From NCBI RefSeq assembly GCF_041296385.1, contig NW_027184079.1:248001-312000 (forward strand): DNA of 64,000 nt. Direction: 5' to 3'. Source of the stretch: Aphelocoma coerulescens. Taxonomy: Eukaryota; Chordata; Aves; Passeriformes; Corvidae. The translations under genes and the position numbers were made by a program. Under the pieces are notes generated by a model. It was not told the DNA's origin and ran no database searches. It saw only the letters and a list, made by a program, of their open reading frames with translations. Each line of letters opens with the position of its first letter. The stretch's first letter is position 1. Positions 45,097 to 58,530 of this stretch are shown here, piece by piece.

Positions 45097-46487
45097 CTAT
45101 TTCTCTTCCAGCTTTCCCTGGGAAGAATTGTGCCGAGCTTTATGCTTCGAGATGCAGAGATGACAGTGGTAGATGCAGCGGAGAATGGAAATAAAGAGTG
45201 CAGCGGACAGTTTACAGTGCTTTACGTGAGGCAAGGGAAAGTGCAGCCCGGCAGTGCTTTTTACTTCTGGAGCATTTTGCTTTGGTAGCACCTGCTGCTA
45301 GTGGGCAACGGAGCTGCGAGAGTGAATAACGTGACGGCACGTCTGTCTGAGAAGGAAGCTCCCGAGCCGCAGTGTGTTGTGCTCAGTTTCAAGGCTGCTT
45401 GGAGGAGGGGGGTACTTGAAGAACGCCGTCTATCTGGACGCGTCCTACTGCGTGTGCTCCAGCTGCATGGACTCTGCAGCATTGAAGGTGTAGGATACTG
45501 CTTCTGGCCAGGTAGTGTGATGAATGGAAACGGCTGCGCCTTACTTTGTGAAGCAGCCAGAGCATTCTCAGCTGAATCTGCTTATGAAGCAGCTTTTGGC
45601 TGGACATTTGAAATTCGGTCCACTGAGTACGTTAACGCGGTGCCCAGCTGCTTCGTTCTTCGCCTTCTGCGGTCTGGACAGAACTGAAGCCCAGCGATGG
45701 CTTTGAGTTTTGCCGCTCTTCAGCATGTGTACTGCACGCATTCGCAGTGTGCTGTGCAAGGATTTTCCTCAGCTCTCCCTCAGCGAAATGCATCAGGTGA
45801 GAAACACTTGCTGGATTAGCCTTTCGCTGGCCATGGCTTTCAGTACAGCACCACAATCTGGGCGACGAGGAGGAGCAAAGAAGAACATCTTTTCGTCTTT
45901 GCACGTTCTTCTCTGCGAGACGACTATCCGCGTCATTGCTTCCTGCAAGGCTATATTCTGCGCAGTGGTACTTGAAAGGGAGAAGGCAGGTGCAGAGAGC
46001 ACCGCGATCTGACGGCGCTCTGCAGGCTGTAAAGGAAAGAGGGCTGCCACTGGAATGTGTGCAAACACAAGTTTCCACGAGTCGCGGGCAAGCTCTGGGC
46101 GTGCTTGTTGACCTAAAACTGTTCTCTGTGCCCGACATTGCTGAGAATCTTTCCCTTTACATTTGGACGACAAGAAAAGACCGAAAGTGCTGCTGTATGT
46201 CGCTGCGAGAAAAGTGCATAGCCCTGGTGTGTTTCGGAAGGGCAGTCGGCTGGGGCATTTCTCTTCCGGCACCGTGCTCTCCGGGCGAGAAGTAGACGAC
46301 GCTTCGACTCCGGCTGAATGAAAAGCGCGACATGGTACGAAGAGCATACGAATGAGGGCGCAGAGCACCGAGCTGGTGTGCGCATCGCACAGGCTGCAAG
46401 AAGAAGCGTGGCTGCCGCTCGCTTCTTTGCGGATTCACGTTAGCAGTTGAAAACAAAAGTTCCACTTGCAGCTACTTGTGCTGCTAC
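45097..46487 (-). repeat. Extra P2-core unit (1391 bp) absent from P1
   Basis: A full-length unit found only in P2. It matches the neighbouring unit base for base over long stretches: landmarks at 44241-44977 recur at 45632-46368 with a constant shift of 1391. It lacks the 183-bp deletion. It accounts exactly for the change of mirror sum from 48227 to 49618. Confidence 0.88.
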
Positions 46488-47877
46488 CTATTTCTCTTCC
46501 AGCTTTCCCTGGGAAGAATTGTGCCGAGCTTTATGCTTCGAGATGCAGAGATGACAGTGGTAGATGCAGCGGAGAATGGAAATAAAGAGTGCAGCGGACA
46601 GTTTACAGTGCTTTACGTGAGGCAAAGGAAAAGGTTTGCTCAGCAGTGCTTTTTACTTCTGGAGCATTTTGCTTTGGTAGCAGCTGCTGCAAGTGGGCAA
46701 CGGAGCTGCGAGAGTGAATAACGTGACGGCACGTCTATCTGAGAAGGAAGCTCCCGAGCCGCAGTGTGTTGTGCTCAGTTTCAAGGCTGCTTGGAGGAGG
46801 GGGGTACTTGAAGAACGCCGTCTATCTGGACGCGTCCTACTGCGTGTGCTCCAGCTGCATGGACTCTGCAGCATTGAAGGTGTAAGAAACTTCTTCTGGC
46901 CTGATAGTGTGATAGAGTGCAACGGCTACGCCTTACTTTGTGAACCATCCAGAGCATTCTCAGCTGAATCTGCTTGTGAAGCAGCTCTTGGCTGGACATT
47001 TGAAATTCGGTCCACTGAGTACGTTAACGCGGTGCCCAGCTGCTTCGTTCTTCGCCTTCTGCCGTCTGGACAGAACTGAAGCCCAGCGATTGCTTTTAGC
47101 TGTGGCTCTCTTCAGCATGTGTACTGCACGCATCCGCAGTGTGCTGTGCAAGGATTTTCCTCAGCTCTCCCTCAGCGAAATGCATCAGGTGAGAAACACT
47201 TGCTGGATTAGCCTTTCGCTGGCCAAGGCTTTTAATACAGCACCACAATATGGGCGACGAGGAGAAAGGAAGAACATCTTTTCGTCCTGGCACGTTCTTC
47301 TGAGCGACATGACTATCCGCGTGTTTGCTTCCTGCAAAGCTGTATTGTGCGCGGCGGTATTGGAACTGAGAAGGCAGGTGCAGAGAGCACCGGGATCTGA
47401 CGGCGTTCTGCAGCCTGTAAAGGAAAGACGGCTACCACTTGAATGTGGTGCAAACACAAGTTTCCACGCGTCGAGGGCAAGCTCTGGGCGTGCTGGTTGA
47501 CCTAAAACTGTTCTCTGGGCGGGACATAGCAGAGAATCTTTCCCTTTCCATTTGGACGACAAGAAAGACCGAAAGTGCTGCTGTATGTCGCTGCGAGGGA
47601 AAGTGCATAGACCAGGCGTGTGTCGGCAGAAGCAGTCGGCTGGGGCATTTCGCTGCCGGCACCGTGCTCTCTGGGCGAGAAGTAGACGACGCTTCGACTC
47701 CGGCTGAATGAAAGAGCGACATGGGTACTAAAGAGGCCGAACGAAGGCGCAGAGCACCGGACTCGTGTCCGCAGCGTACAAACTGAGAAAGGAGCGTGGC
47801 TAGCACTCGCCTGCCTGCCCAATTCACGTTAGCATTGAGAAGGAGGAAGTTCAACGACAACTACTTCCTTGTGCTAC
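46488..47877 (-). repeat. P2-core unit a, inverted
   Basis: Mirror of 1741-3130 (sum 49618). It is the outermost clear unit on this side. Confidence 0.84.
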
Positions 47878-49617
47878 TACTTATCCCTCTTCCAACCATC
47901 CCCAAAACCACTGGCGCTTAACTTTAGGCTTCGAGATGCAGCAAACACAGTGGTCGCTTCCAAGGAGAGGGGAAGTAGAGAGTGCAGCGGGGAGTTTAGG
48001 TGGCTTTACGTAAGGCAAGGGGAAGGTGCAGCCCAGCATTGGCTTTTTCTTCTAGTTCTTTTCTTCAGGAGAGCAGCTAGCAAGCAGGCTGCGAGAGGCA
48101 ACAATGGGATGGCTCGTCTGTCGGAGAAGCCGCAGTCTACAGTGCTGCAGACTGCTGTGCACAGTTTTAATGCTGCTGTAAGTACACGGTACTTTTGGAA
48201 CGTCTTCTCTCCTGACTCTCCCATCTCTGGGAGCTCTAGCTGCTTGAACCTGGCCACACTGAAGGTGTGTGGACGTGGTCGCGCTGCGAGTATCAAGTCT
48301 TCCAGAGAAGAGGGATAGTCAAGAAATGCTTTCTCACCTGGCCTATCTCTCAGTCCGAACTGTGGCTTCAAACGCTGCGCTGCAAGGGTGGACTTACCCA
48401 CTTGGAGAGAATGTGATGATGCTCTAGATATAGTTGCGAAGGAAAGTGCTGCTCACTGGAATGTTTCGCCTAGTTCACAGACTTTAAAAGGACTAGGAAG
48501 GCCAACGCCTTGTTTTAGCACTTGTTCTCTGCGTGCAGCTGCTGGATGTTTGGAAGGGCTTTGGGATCCGCCAGAGGTGGAGGGTACGATGCTACAGAGA
48601 GCTTGAAGGAAAGTGCCTATCTCCAGGGCCTTTGATGCAGTTCAGCGGGTGCGAGTGGCATGTTGAGCATGTTCATGATGGCACAGAAAAGGTTCTGAAA
48701 GAAAGAGGCCGTGCTGAAACTGCCTTTACTTTTGCCGCTTAGAAACTGCTCAGCCAACAATGAAAAGATTCGTCTTGCTTCCCCCCTACGCGCAGGGTTA
48801 CATCCTTTTATGTCTCCAAGAGGCAGGATGCACAGCGGAGCTCTTCCACCAACTGCTTCCACACGACTGGGGCCGCGCCAGCCAAGCGCTTTTTGCCGGG
48901 CACTGTCAGCGCTCATGGAAACAACCACACGACGGCGCTGCAGACTTGCAAAAGAAGGCCAAGCACCTGGCCCAGCTCGAAACCACCCCAAGGGCAGACA
49001 GAGGCAACTTGCAAACGGCCCTGCACTCAAATCAACGGTGTCAGGACAAAAAGGTTGCCCTCATCTTCCCCTTCCAAGAGCACACTCTTCTTTACACCAC
49101 ACCTCTTTGGCCCATACAAATCTTTTCCCTCTCGCAGATTCCGCCCACCAACTTGAAACCATCTGGCAAAAACAGGGCTCAAAACAGTGCCAGCTGAGGA
49201 AGATCTTGCTGCCTACAACTTCACCTGCACCCCTCAAACTAGCAGCACACACGCTGTTCTCAGCACTCTCCTTCTCAGCTCTAGGTACCATCCTAAGCCT
49301 TCCCTCTCCCAGAGTCAGGATCCAAAGGCAACGGCACCAGGGACTGCTCACACACTGAAGGCACCAGGACAAATAGCTTAAGAGCTTGGCCTTTGCATTC
49401 CCACTGACAGCTCAACAGCTCGAACCCAGAGAGAGCTCTGCCTGTTGGGAAAAGCCTTTAAAATCCCTAGGAGTACCTGATGTGCACATCCAAACCTGCC
49501 TTCCTTGCCAAAGAGAGCAACTACAAGCCCATCTCCAAAGAAACGGCATCCCCTCCTCCAAAATACAACACATCCAGCGACTGATCCGCCTCCAGTATTG
49601 AATATGTCCAACAATTG

Positions 49618-51086
49618 CCCCTACACGCACAGGGGCCAGAAGAGAAATGTCTTGCTGGACTATTCCTCCCCACAGTACCTTAACATCTGCTCCAGCAACA
49701 CTGGCACTATGTCCTTGCCTTCCCAAGGAAAGGCACTCCGAGTCTCTTGGCCTTGCCTTGTCTAGTTCTTCTTAAGGTACCCTTGCTCTGCTTCCTTTGC
49801 CTGCGTCTGCCTTGCCTCGCACTGCCTACAACTTGCTGGCTTTGCTTTGCCCGGCCTACCACTCTTTCCCTTGCCTTCCATGCAGGCAAGGCGCTGCAAA
49901 CCGAGTGCAGGCAATTGTGGGCAAGTCAAGGGAGAGGTAGGCAAGGCCAGAGCAGTGAGGGGAAAGCAAATGGACTGGTAGGCAAGAGAAGGCCCAGAAG
50001 TTAGAGGCAAGGCTGGCTGTAGGAAGGAAGGGCCACTGATGGGAAGGCCAGGCAGAAACAGGAAGGGCTCAGCAAGCCAAGGCCCTGGAGGAAAACAGTA
50101 GGCAGGTCATGTGCGGGGCAGGGCCCTGCAAAGGAATGCAAGGCTCCAGAGGGCTAGCAGGGCAAGGCAAGGCAAGTGTTGTGTTGCCAAGGCAAGGCCA
50201 GGCAAGGCAGGTGAGAAGTACATTCAAGGACTGCTGGTGCACAAAAGTGGCCAGGACCAAGTGCTCTGTGTGGCCTTGATCCCGCGTGGGTCATCTCTCC
50301 TCTGTACCTAAAAGACTTGAGCTACCTGCCTTCCCTTGTATGCAAAAGAACTCTCTTTCTGGTCCCCGAGCTCAAGGGCAAAATGTGAATTGCCCCTCCA
50401 AGGTTCAAGACATGCAAGGATTGCTCCCAGACAAAGGCTGCCCACAGAGATGAGTGTGGCAACATGCGTCCTCCCCTGGTCTTCCTCTCATGGGATCCTG
50501 AAACACCGGAGATGCTTGAGAGCTTTGAGATTCCTCGGAGGAGCAGAAAGGGCAGGGCAAGGCCCAGAAATGTCATTGAAAAGGGGTGTTGAATTCCAGG
50601 TGGGGGAGGGGTGAGCAAGGTCATGCAAGGCAAGGGAGGGGTTCAAGGGCAAGGCAAGGCAAGTGGTGGCTTTGCGAGGCGAGGCAAGGCAATGAGGGTC
50701 CTAGAAGGAAAAGGAAAGGTGAGGCCAGACCTAGACGAATGTGAAAGGAAGTCAGGTGGGGGGTGGGTGAGCAAGTCAGTGCAAGGCAGGGGAGAAAAGG
50801 CAGGTTGAGGGAAGGCTACAGAGGGGGCAGCAAGGAAATGCAAGGCATGGGGAAGCATGCGAGGAGTGGGTGCTGCCAGCCGGTGGGGATGGCAGGGGCG
50901 GGGCCACTGCAAGTAGCATGGTGGGGATGTGGAGGGGGTGTTAGTGTGCGGGAGGTGTGTGTGTGTGTGTGTGTGTGCAGTGGAGTGCAGGGTAAGTGCA
51001 GGTGTGTGTGTGCGTATACGGGGGTTTTGTGCCAGGTGCTGTGCCGGGGAGAGCCGTTCCACCGCAAGGAAGGTGTGGGCGTGAAA
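49618..51086 (+). repeat. AAGGC-rich stretch (B3)
   Basis: Direct copy of 9016-10480, and inverted relative to B2. The TG run at about 50955-50977 is 23 nt. There are substitutions near 49970-50130 relative to B1. Confidence 0.8.
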
Positions 51087-51090
51087 GGAG

Positions 51091-51539
51091 TAAGATAGAT
51101 GTGTCTTTACAAAGAGACCGTGTGAATCTCTCCTTAGACAAGGCTAGGAATTTACAGGGGGGGAAGTAACAGAAGAAAGTATTCGTTCTAGAAACTGTTA
51201 CTAATCAACAGAGACTGTTGCTCAGCCAAGGCCCTGCTAAATTCCTGAACCTAGAGCAAGGCAGCAAAGACTTCCTAGCATTAGGAATAGTTTGGTTTTC
51301 TTCCTTTTCCATTCCAAAAGGGGAGTGCATATTAGAGGGGGGCATAGAGTAGGCAGTTCCGGAAGTCTGTAATTCCCGAGTACCTCAGAGGGTGCTGTTG
51401 CCAGGAACTTAGCATCAGAAGGGAGCTGCATCCCGCAATCATTTGAGAGACTCCATGGCAAAAGCCCCATGGCCTCTCCCTGGAGTTGAAGAATGTTACA
51501 GGACTCCTCTGTCTCCTTTTTGGTGGATGAAGAAACTCA
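51091..51539 (+). repeat. 5' LTR of the B3 old provirus
   Basis: Direct copy of 10485-10933, with the TAAGAT terminus as in B1. Confidence 0.68.
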
Positions 51540-51840
51540 GAAAGCCACACTTCTGCCAGAACTCTCCAAGATGCCCCCTTTGCTCCCCGTGACTCCATCA
51601 CTGCCCAGGAAGCTGTCTTTTCTACCGCAGCAGTTTGACATACAGTTAAAAGTCGTGTGGCAGAGAAAAAAGGCAAGAATTGGTTTCCAAGGGATGGCAA
51701 ACAAGAGATACCAGAACCTTTGGCCCTACCAATATTAAAGCAACTCCATTAAGAGAGTTCTTGCACTTCCTGAGGATTGGCAGAAGCCTATCTCATGATG
51801 TATGTTGCTGGGGGTCTTTTTAGACTGGCAAAAGGAGCTG

Positions 51841-52658
51841 TTGAAGGTTGCTTGATCTGTGCTAAAGCCAACAGCCAAGTTACAAAGTAACTTGCTAGAG
51901 GAGGGAGGCCTTGGGCTGCATGGCCCTTCCAAAGATGCCAGGTGGATTTTCTGGAGATGCCCCAAGTGGCAAGGCTTAATATCTTCTGGTAATCGTATGT
52001 CAGCTAGCAAGGTGGCCAGAAGTATTTCCAACTACTTCAGTAATGACAGGATCAGTTCTTAAGGCATTTTTGGAACAAATCATTCCAAGATACAGCATTG
52101 TAGAAGCAATAGATTCAGATAGGGGAACTCATTTTGCAGGAAAGATCCTTCAAGGGGTTTTGGCTTCTTTAGGAACACAATGGAACCTCCATAGGCCCTG
52201 GCACCCCCAGAGCTCGGCTCGGGTAGAAAACAATGAAGAGAGAAATAAACACCTTTTGAAGCTGGTAATAGAAACCAAGATGCCATGGGTAGGGCTTTGG
52301 ACATTGGCTTTGGTGAGAATGAGGGCCCAAGCCAGAAGAGAGATTCAGTTATCTCCGTTTCAATCGTTGTTTGCAATTGCCCTGGTAAGTCTCCACCCAG
52401 TGGGGGGGGGTAGAGGCAAGTGATGCATTTTTAAAACCATCTGTGGCCAGGATCCTGCTTCTTGTGAAACCCCTTCAACAGGAAACTCAGCTGGCGCAAG
52501 CCCGGCCTTTGGACTTTGCTGCTTTTAACATCCAACCAGGAGATTGAGTCCTAATTAAGGAGTAGAAAGAAGCGCCAGTGCTGGTGAAATGGCGTGGCCC
52601 ATTCCAAGTGTCACTGACGACAGAAAACAGCCGTCAAGTAAGCTGAACACAGGTGAAC
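51841..52658 (+). pseudogene. Integrase remnant (B3)
   Basis: Direct copy of 11235-12055 with the same frame breaks. The central piece is 52043-52423. Confidence 0.76.
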
Positions 52659-53027
52659 CCGTCACTCTCGGGTCAAGGTCTCTGAAGCCTCGGAGATTTG
52701 CACATCTCAGCTGGAGGAGAAGGCCGGGAGGCCGTGACTGACACTCTGCAGGAGTGGGCCGGAGCAGTAGGCAGTGCTTCGACATCGGAAGAAGCCCCGC
52801 AGTCCTACCTTCAGACCGTCTGCTGAAATAGACTGTATAGGCATCCCTCCTCTAGAATCTCCACTCACTTGGGGGCTAATACTTGTGGCCATTTTGTTAC
52901 GTTAAGTGGTTTCTGTGTCTTCAATTGCCACAGGTGCTGCAGAAGACAACGGGAAAATTAGACTAGCTAATTAGATGACACTATTAAAACATTTTCCTTA
53001 CTAATTCTACTTTGATATGGTTAGCTG

Positions 53028-54580
53028 AGTTTAGGCCAGGAGTGGGAGAATCAATTTGCAGCCTTAGGAGAAGAAGTAGCAAAAGTTTTTAACCTTAGCA
53101 ATTGCTGGCTCTGTGGAGGGCCAGGAGGATCTGAAGAGTGGCCATAGTTGGCTAGCCCAGCTGAACCTAAATGGTGGGTCAATGTGAGGGCCACAGTGGG
53201 ATGGGATTTGGGGCCAAAGAAGGAAGTTCATGGCCACTTCATTCTTCTCCAACAGGCACTTATTGCCTAAATAGGATAGGGCGTGTCTATGTAGGAAAAG
53301 GCAATTGTCAATTGACTTTCCCTCTGGGCTTGAACAACTGGGTTTGGACCCCCAATTGCCCTCCTTCCAATTGTTCCAAATATCAAGGCAAATGCAATCA
53401 AATACCTGTTCGGCTCACTAACAGTAGCTGCGTAAGGCGTTCTTATCACACTTACCAAAAATATTTGGAAGCCTGTAAAGCAATGGGGAGGGACAAGGGG
53501 GTTTTTTGACCACCTGTTTTTGAGCAGTCCCCACAAAAATTCCACAAGTAGAAGACATGTTGTTTGTGATTATCAGTGGGAATGGCCACACCGGATTGGA
53601 ACTCAAAGCCTTTTAGTGAGTTCTGCTCCAAATCCAACCAAGCAGCTTGCAGATGTAAATGTAGGTGGGAACCCTGTGCGGGAGCTTGGAAATGCAAATG
53701 CTGGGACCCTTATGGTGGGGCAACTCTTGTTGGAGGACCGTTAGGCCCGGGAATCCTGCTGTATTTTGAGCCACCAATTGATGACCATGGGTAGGTTCCT
53801 TTGCTAATGGAACACGGGCTTTGAAAGGACAGTATTGGATTTGTGGCCAACATGCTTAGCTCAGGTTACCTCCAAACTGGTCAGGGATATGGTATATTTA
53901 GTAGACTGTTGTTCTTTTTGCTACTACAAGTTCTGGGAAATCGCTTAGGAATCAAAATCTGTGATGATTTAATTAGAGAAAAGCAGTCAGCTGATGCAGC
54001 CCTGGCTGGAGGGAGCACCCCAAAACGGGGAAATGATGAACGGCCAACAGAACAAGTTACCCAACACGATGGACCAGCCCCTTGGAAACCTAAGGAATTA
54101 ATCCCAGATGCCTGGGAACCCATTTATCATTTGAAGGAGATAATTAGGTTACAAGCTGTCTCGGAAATAATTACCAACCAGCCAGCCACAGCGCTTGACC
54201 TTTTTGCTGAGCAACCCACTTAAATGAGGAAAGCGGTATTTCAACATTGGATGGTATTAGATTATCTGTTGGCAGAAGAAGGAGGAGTTTGTGGGAAATT
54301 AAATGACTCGAGCTGCTGTTTGCAAGCAGATGACAGCGGAAAAGTGGTCAAACAAATAACAAAGGAAATAACGTCAGCTCGTGGACCTGTCCAAATGTTG
54401 AAAGGATGGGAATGGGACATGTTTTCATGGTTAACTGGCCAGCTCTGGGCTAAATGAATACGATTCCTCCTCTTACATGCTATAGCAACTCTCATCTTTT
54501 TACCATGTGTGACACCATGCTGGCTGCAGCTCTTTCAGCAGGTGCTCAAGGGGATGCCGCTAGCAGCCATGCCTACCTGA
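53028..54580 (+). pseudogene. Envelope remnant (B3)
   Basis: Direct copy of 12425-13977. The TM segment (54224-54457) is open through the codon that is TAG in B1. The stop that separates it from the preceding 126-codon stretch (53843-54223) is present in all three copies. Confidence 0.76.
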
Positions 54581-54732
54581 TCCAGAAATGACTACAAAAG
54601 GACAGAAAAGGATGTCACTGCAAATAATAGCAAAACCCAAGAAGACTCCAGAAGAAAAAAATTAAATCCATGGTAATTAAGGTTTGTAAAGACAAATACA
54701 GAGCAAATAAAAAGAGGAGGGATTAAAAGGAA

Positions 54733-55198
54733 TGAGATGGATGAGTCTTTACAAAGAGACCGTGTGAATCGGCCTGTAGACAAGGCTAGGAAGTTATGGC
54801 TAGTGAAGTAACAGAAGAAACTAGGAGTTCTCTAGAACTGTTACTAATCATCAGAGACTGTTGATTAATCAAGGCCGTGTTAAATTCCTGAACCTAGAGC
54901 AAAGCAACAAAGACTTAAGAGCATTAGGAATGGGGTTCTTTTCTTTCTTCTCGATGCCAAGAGGGGGGTGCATATTAGAGGGGGGCGCATAGAGTAGGCA
55001 GTTCCGGAAGTCTGTATCTCCCGAATACCTCAGCCAGTGGGGAAAAGGAAGAGGGTGCTGTGGCCGGGAACTTGGCATCAAAAGGGGGCTGCATCCCGCA
55101 ACCGTTTGACAGACGCCATGGGAAAAGCCCCATGGACTCTCCCTGTAGTCGAAGAATGTTGCAGGACTCCTCTGTCTCCTTTTCGGATATAAACCTCA
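54733..55198 (+). repeat. 3' LTR of the B3 old provirus
   Basis: Direct copy of 14129-14594, starting TGAGATGG and abutting the B3 CpG island. Confidence 0.7.
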
Positions 55199-55203
55199 GG
55201 CAT

Positions 55204-56170
55204 CGTGGATTAATTTTCCCTAACGGCAGCGACCTGCCGCGTGGTCTCCGTGCTCCTCTCCAGCCCCCCGGAACGTGTAAAATAGTTCCCAGCGGCTCCC
55301 ACCGCGCGTTGCAGACGGCTGCGCGGCCCCGGGGCTGCCCGCAGTGCTCCCCTGCCCCGCCAGGGCTGCCCGCGGGCTGCGGAGCCGCCTCGCCACCGGC
55401 GCGGCCAGGGCTGGGGCCCTTCTCGACAGCAGCCGAGGGGCTGCGGAGCGGGCGGCTGCCGGACGATCAGCTATTTTATGCCGCGCGGTGCTGCCGCCTC
55501 CATCTAGCTCTCCATCGCGCCGCCGCCCGCCGCCCGCCTGGCGCGCTCACGCTCGGCCGCGCTCGCCGCCCGCCCAGCCTCGCCGGAAGCTCTCCCGCCC
55601 GGGCTGTGCCCCGGCTCCGCCGGCAGCTCGGCAGGGCCCGGCCGCACGCGTGCTGCGTGGCTCGGAGCAGCCGCGTTGCGCCGCAGGCGACGGGGAAGGC
55701 GGGGCGGGCCGGCGCCATCGTGGTAGCGCGAGGAGAGGAGCGCCCGGGCGGGGCGGCGAGCGGCGCGGCGGTGAGCGCTTCTGCTTCCTGTCGCTCGGCG
55801 GCCGCCCACGGCAGGTGCCGTGTGACCCCGCGGAGCGGCGGGGCCGGCCGGGCGGTGCGCGGCGAGGCTTTCGGCCAGCGGCGGCCACAGCGAGAGGCTG
55901 CTGGCACTGCCCGTGCCGGTGGAGAGAGCGGGGATCCGAGGCCGGCCTTCCCCGGGCGACGAGGGGAGGCCGCCTTTGCCGCGCTGCCCTCCGTGCAGCA
56001 TGTGGCCGATTCCGGCGAACCCGGGGTCTCCGCAGCGGCGCGGGCGGGAGGGAGTGGGGAGCGCGCTCGGTGCCGTGCCGGCCGCTCCCGGCCAGCGCTG
56101 CGCTGCGCCGAGGCGTTTTCCCGCCCGTCCTGGGAAGGACATAAGCGACACCGTAGTTGGAGCTTAGCTG
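55204..56170. promoter_or_regulatory. CpG island / candidate promoter (B3)
   Basis: Near-identical inverted copy of the B2 island. The minus-strand ATG is at 55716-55718, with a donor-like GTGAGC near 55545-55550; the plus-strand donor-like site (GCGGCGGTGAGC) lies near 55765-55777. The island is followed directly by the intact B-C junction (56188) and the C end. Confidence 0.65.
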
Positions 56171-56187
56171 TCAGGGGGTACAACTTC

Positions 56188-56916
56188 CCTCCATTGGCGA
56201 CCTCCTTTTCCCTCTGATTCAGCTACCTTGTGGTAGGTGCGATGGTGCTGAAGAAGGGTGGCGGCTTAGCACAGTTGCTGTCATAGGTGGTGCGAGAGCT
56301 CCACGCAAGGAGCTTTGAGTGGCATGTGTGAGGGTAGGAGGGTACGGCACCCATAGCTGAAGGCAAAAAAGGTCAGGGCATGTCATCAGCCGCAGTCGTG
56401 CTAAGTTGTTCATCTTTGCAAACTGCTTGCCGAGTTGTTCCTTTCTTAGGTAATGGGGGCTTGTATCAACCAGAACTGCAAATGGTCAGTATTTGCAGAG
56501 AAGGTTACTTGGACTGTTGTTGAAGTGAGTGTAGCAGTTTCTATGGCATTCTGCAAAAAAAGTGACAGGTCTCCCTGTGTTCCCCAGTTCTTAACAAAGA
56601 TGAAGTTAACAAACCCCTGAAAAGAGGTTTTGCAAAACTTCAGGGATATTTTCCTACTAGTACTGTAGAGACAACCATAGTCACCTTGTCTTTCCAAAAG
56701 TGAAGGTTCCCTATTTTTGTCCAAGAGCATCAAGTGCTTTTGATCAGCGTTTGTGTGCATGCATTAGCCTCGTTCTTGCTCTTCCTTGGAGAACTTTTAC
56801 AATACTCACATGATCTGTGTAGGCTGCAGACTGCAGTGGTGAACTTCAAGGCTTCCAGCAGAAGGGAGATGCTATCCACATTTTGGATTCTCCTTAGCCT
56901 GAACCTTCAACGTCCA
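56188..56916. repeat. Inverted end of block C', left
   Basis: Mirror of 31913-32641 across palindrome III. The junction with B3 is intact and without a provirus. Confidence 0.92.
56446..56760 (-). CDS. Unrecognised 104-codon ORF (C' end, copy 3)
   Basis: Same translation as the other three copies, reading toward the B3 island. Coding status is unproven. Confidence 0.3.
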   Translation of the reverse strand: MHTNADQKHLMLLDKNREPSLLERQGDYGCLYSTSRKISLKFCKTSFQGFVNFIFVKNWGTQGDLSLFLQNAIETATLTSTTVQVTFSANTDHLQFWLIQAPIT

Positions 56917-58407
56917 AGGCTTCACTTTTCAAGCAGTTGGAAGAGCTCCAAATTAAGACATGAACAGGTCTTAATTGACCTTGCCACCGCCTCAGTTAGT
57001 CAAGTAATGCTGTGCATTGGATTTGACTAGTGCAACATATGCTTAAAATATGTAGAGTAACTCCTCGATTACCCTCTCAGAAGGGTTGGAATGGAGAACA
57101 AGGAGTTCCCAAGACAAATATTTGGTGTACGAGGAGTAGAATTTAGGAGTTGATTGCAGAGCACTGCATGCACAAATGTCTAAGGAGAATCCATCTTTTG
57201 ATGTCCCATCTATGCTTGTTCTCATTTGAAATCCTGCACATTCTGCAGGCTGGTTTTGTTAGGCTTGGGGCTGGGGAAGGAGTGATGGTGGGGGAGGAGT
57301 GGGTGTTGGTTTTGGGTTATTTTTTTGTTTCCAGAATAGTGTACACAGAACTTGTGCCCAAAACCAGCAGTAGGAAACAATGCAGGTATAAAAGAAGGTC
57401 ACAGAAATGTCAGATAATACGAATCTGAAAGCGCTTCAGTATTTTACTCAGGAGTTTCACTCTAACAAGGTGATTTTCCTTCACAGAAATGTAGTGGCAG
57501 GCTTATGCCATGCTAGAAGTGATGACCTTTCTCTGCCCCAAATTGAGCAGCAAAAGGTTTTGGCTCTTAATTTGAACCCCTGAGCCAGCTGTGTTTCAGG
57601 CTGCAGAAGCTGCAGCTGTTGTGGCAGACGCGGGGTGCAGCCCTGCCTGCCAGTTCCGAGCTGGCCTGCGCTGGTGGCAGCCGTCAGCGCCCGGGGTCCC
57701 CTGTGCCACCCATGCCAGGGCTCTGCCTGCCTGCCTCGCAGCCCTGGTAGCCTCAGGGAAACATCGCACTACTCCATCTGCTTTAAAAACAAACAAGCAA
57801 ACAAAAAGCTCCCTGTAAATATATGTAGAAGTCTTGAAACTAATTCTCAGCGCTTGCTCGGAGTTTGTTGATGGAGCAAATGGATTTTGGATAAACTGCT
57901 ATTGCTAGTACTACTTAGGTTCCTAAACTTCAGAAGGGAGGCTATGGTGGTCACGTACCCCTGAGGAATGTTGGGAACAGTAAGACAGCTCAGTCATTTC
58001 AAGGTGGCCAGAAAATGGGTGTGGCAGTGGAGTGGACACTCTGTGAGTAGGTAGCCTTAAGTCATGTAACGACATGCACTTCAGTGGGAATTTTGCATCA
58101 ACACCAAGAGATTGTGTCATGATGTGTTGCGTAACAACAAATTGGGCCAAAATTCTGCTGATTTTGACCAAGGTGGATGGGCCACCTTCACTTAAGCTGG
58201 CAAAGGGACATAAGTCAATGATGTTTGAAAAACAGCCATGAAACATAGCCCCTTTAGTTTGTTGGTCTGTTGCAAGTCTGCAAAGCTCTGTTGACAGGTC
58301 ATTGGAAGTAGCTGTTGGAATCTAAGTGCAGTTGGACGCTTTGTCAGTCAGCATCAGCAGGAGGCTTAACGGTTTAGGTTGAGAGGTGGTGCATGGTTTT
58401 TTTTCAG
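56917..58407. other. C' core, unassigned sequence
   Basis: Mirror of 30422-31912. No recognised gene. There is a GC-richer patch at 57600-57760 and an open but unrecognised frame at 57923-58246 on the minus strand. Confidence 0.55.
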
Positions 58408-58530
58408 AGGAATGGCCCAGTGAAGAGCAGTGTTCACTGCCATGACTACCGTTGTAGCCTTCAAGAGCAATGGTTCATTCAGAGAGAACTTCCTTGGTTC
58501 TGCTGGTTTGGTTTCGCAGCTGGAGCAAAG
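58408..58530 (+). other. Exon-like open segment, C' copy
   Basis: Mirror of 30299-30421. The acceptor-like TTTTTTTTCAG ends at 58407 and the donor-like GTACAG starts at 58531; 41 codons are open between them. Confidence 0.25.

Larger units (their letters stand above)
31913..49617. repeat. Palindrome II, right arm (C end + B2 + P2)
   Basis: This is the inverted copy of 1-15558 joined to 25651-26360. The arm runs without interruption through 32642, whereas the left arm is split there by the 10.1-kb provirus. The non-repeated spacer of this palindrome is 26361-31912. Confidence 0.95.
51091..55198 (+). mobile_element. Old gammaretrovirus-like provirus (B3)
   Basis: Direct copy of 10485-14594 and inverted copy of the B2 element. 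LTRs lie at 51091-51539 and 54733-55198. It shares more small variants with B2 than with B1, as expected if palindrome III is the younger duplication or undergoes gene conversion. Confidence 0.8.
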
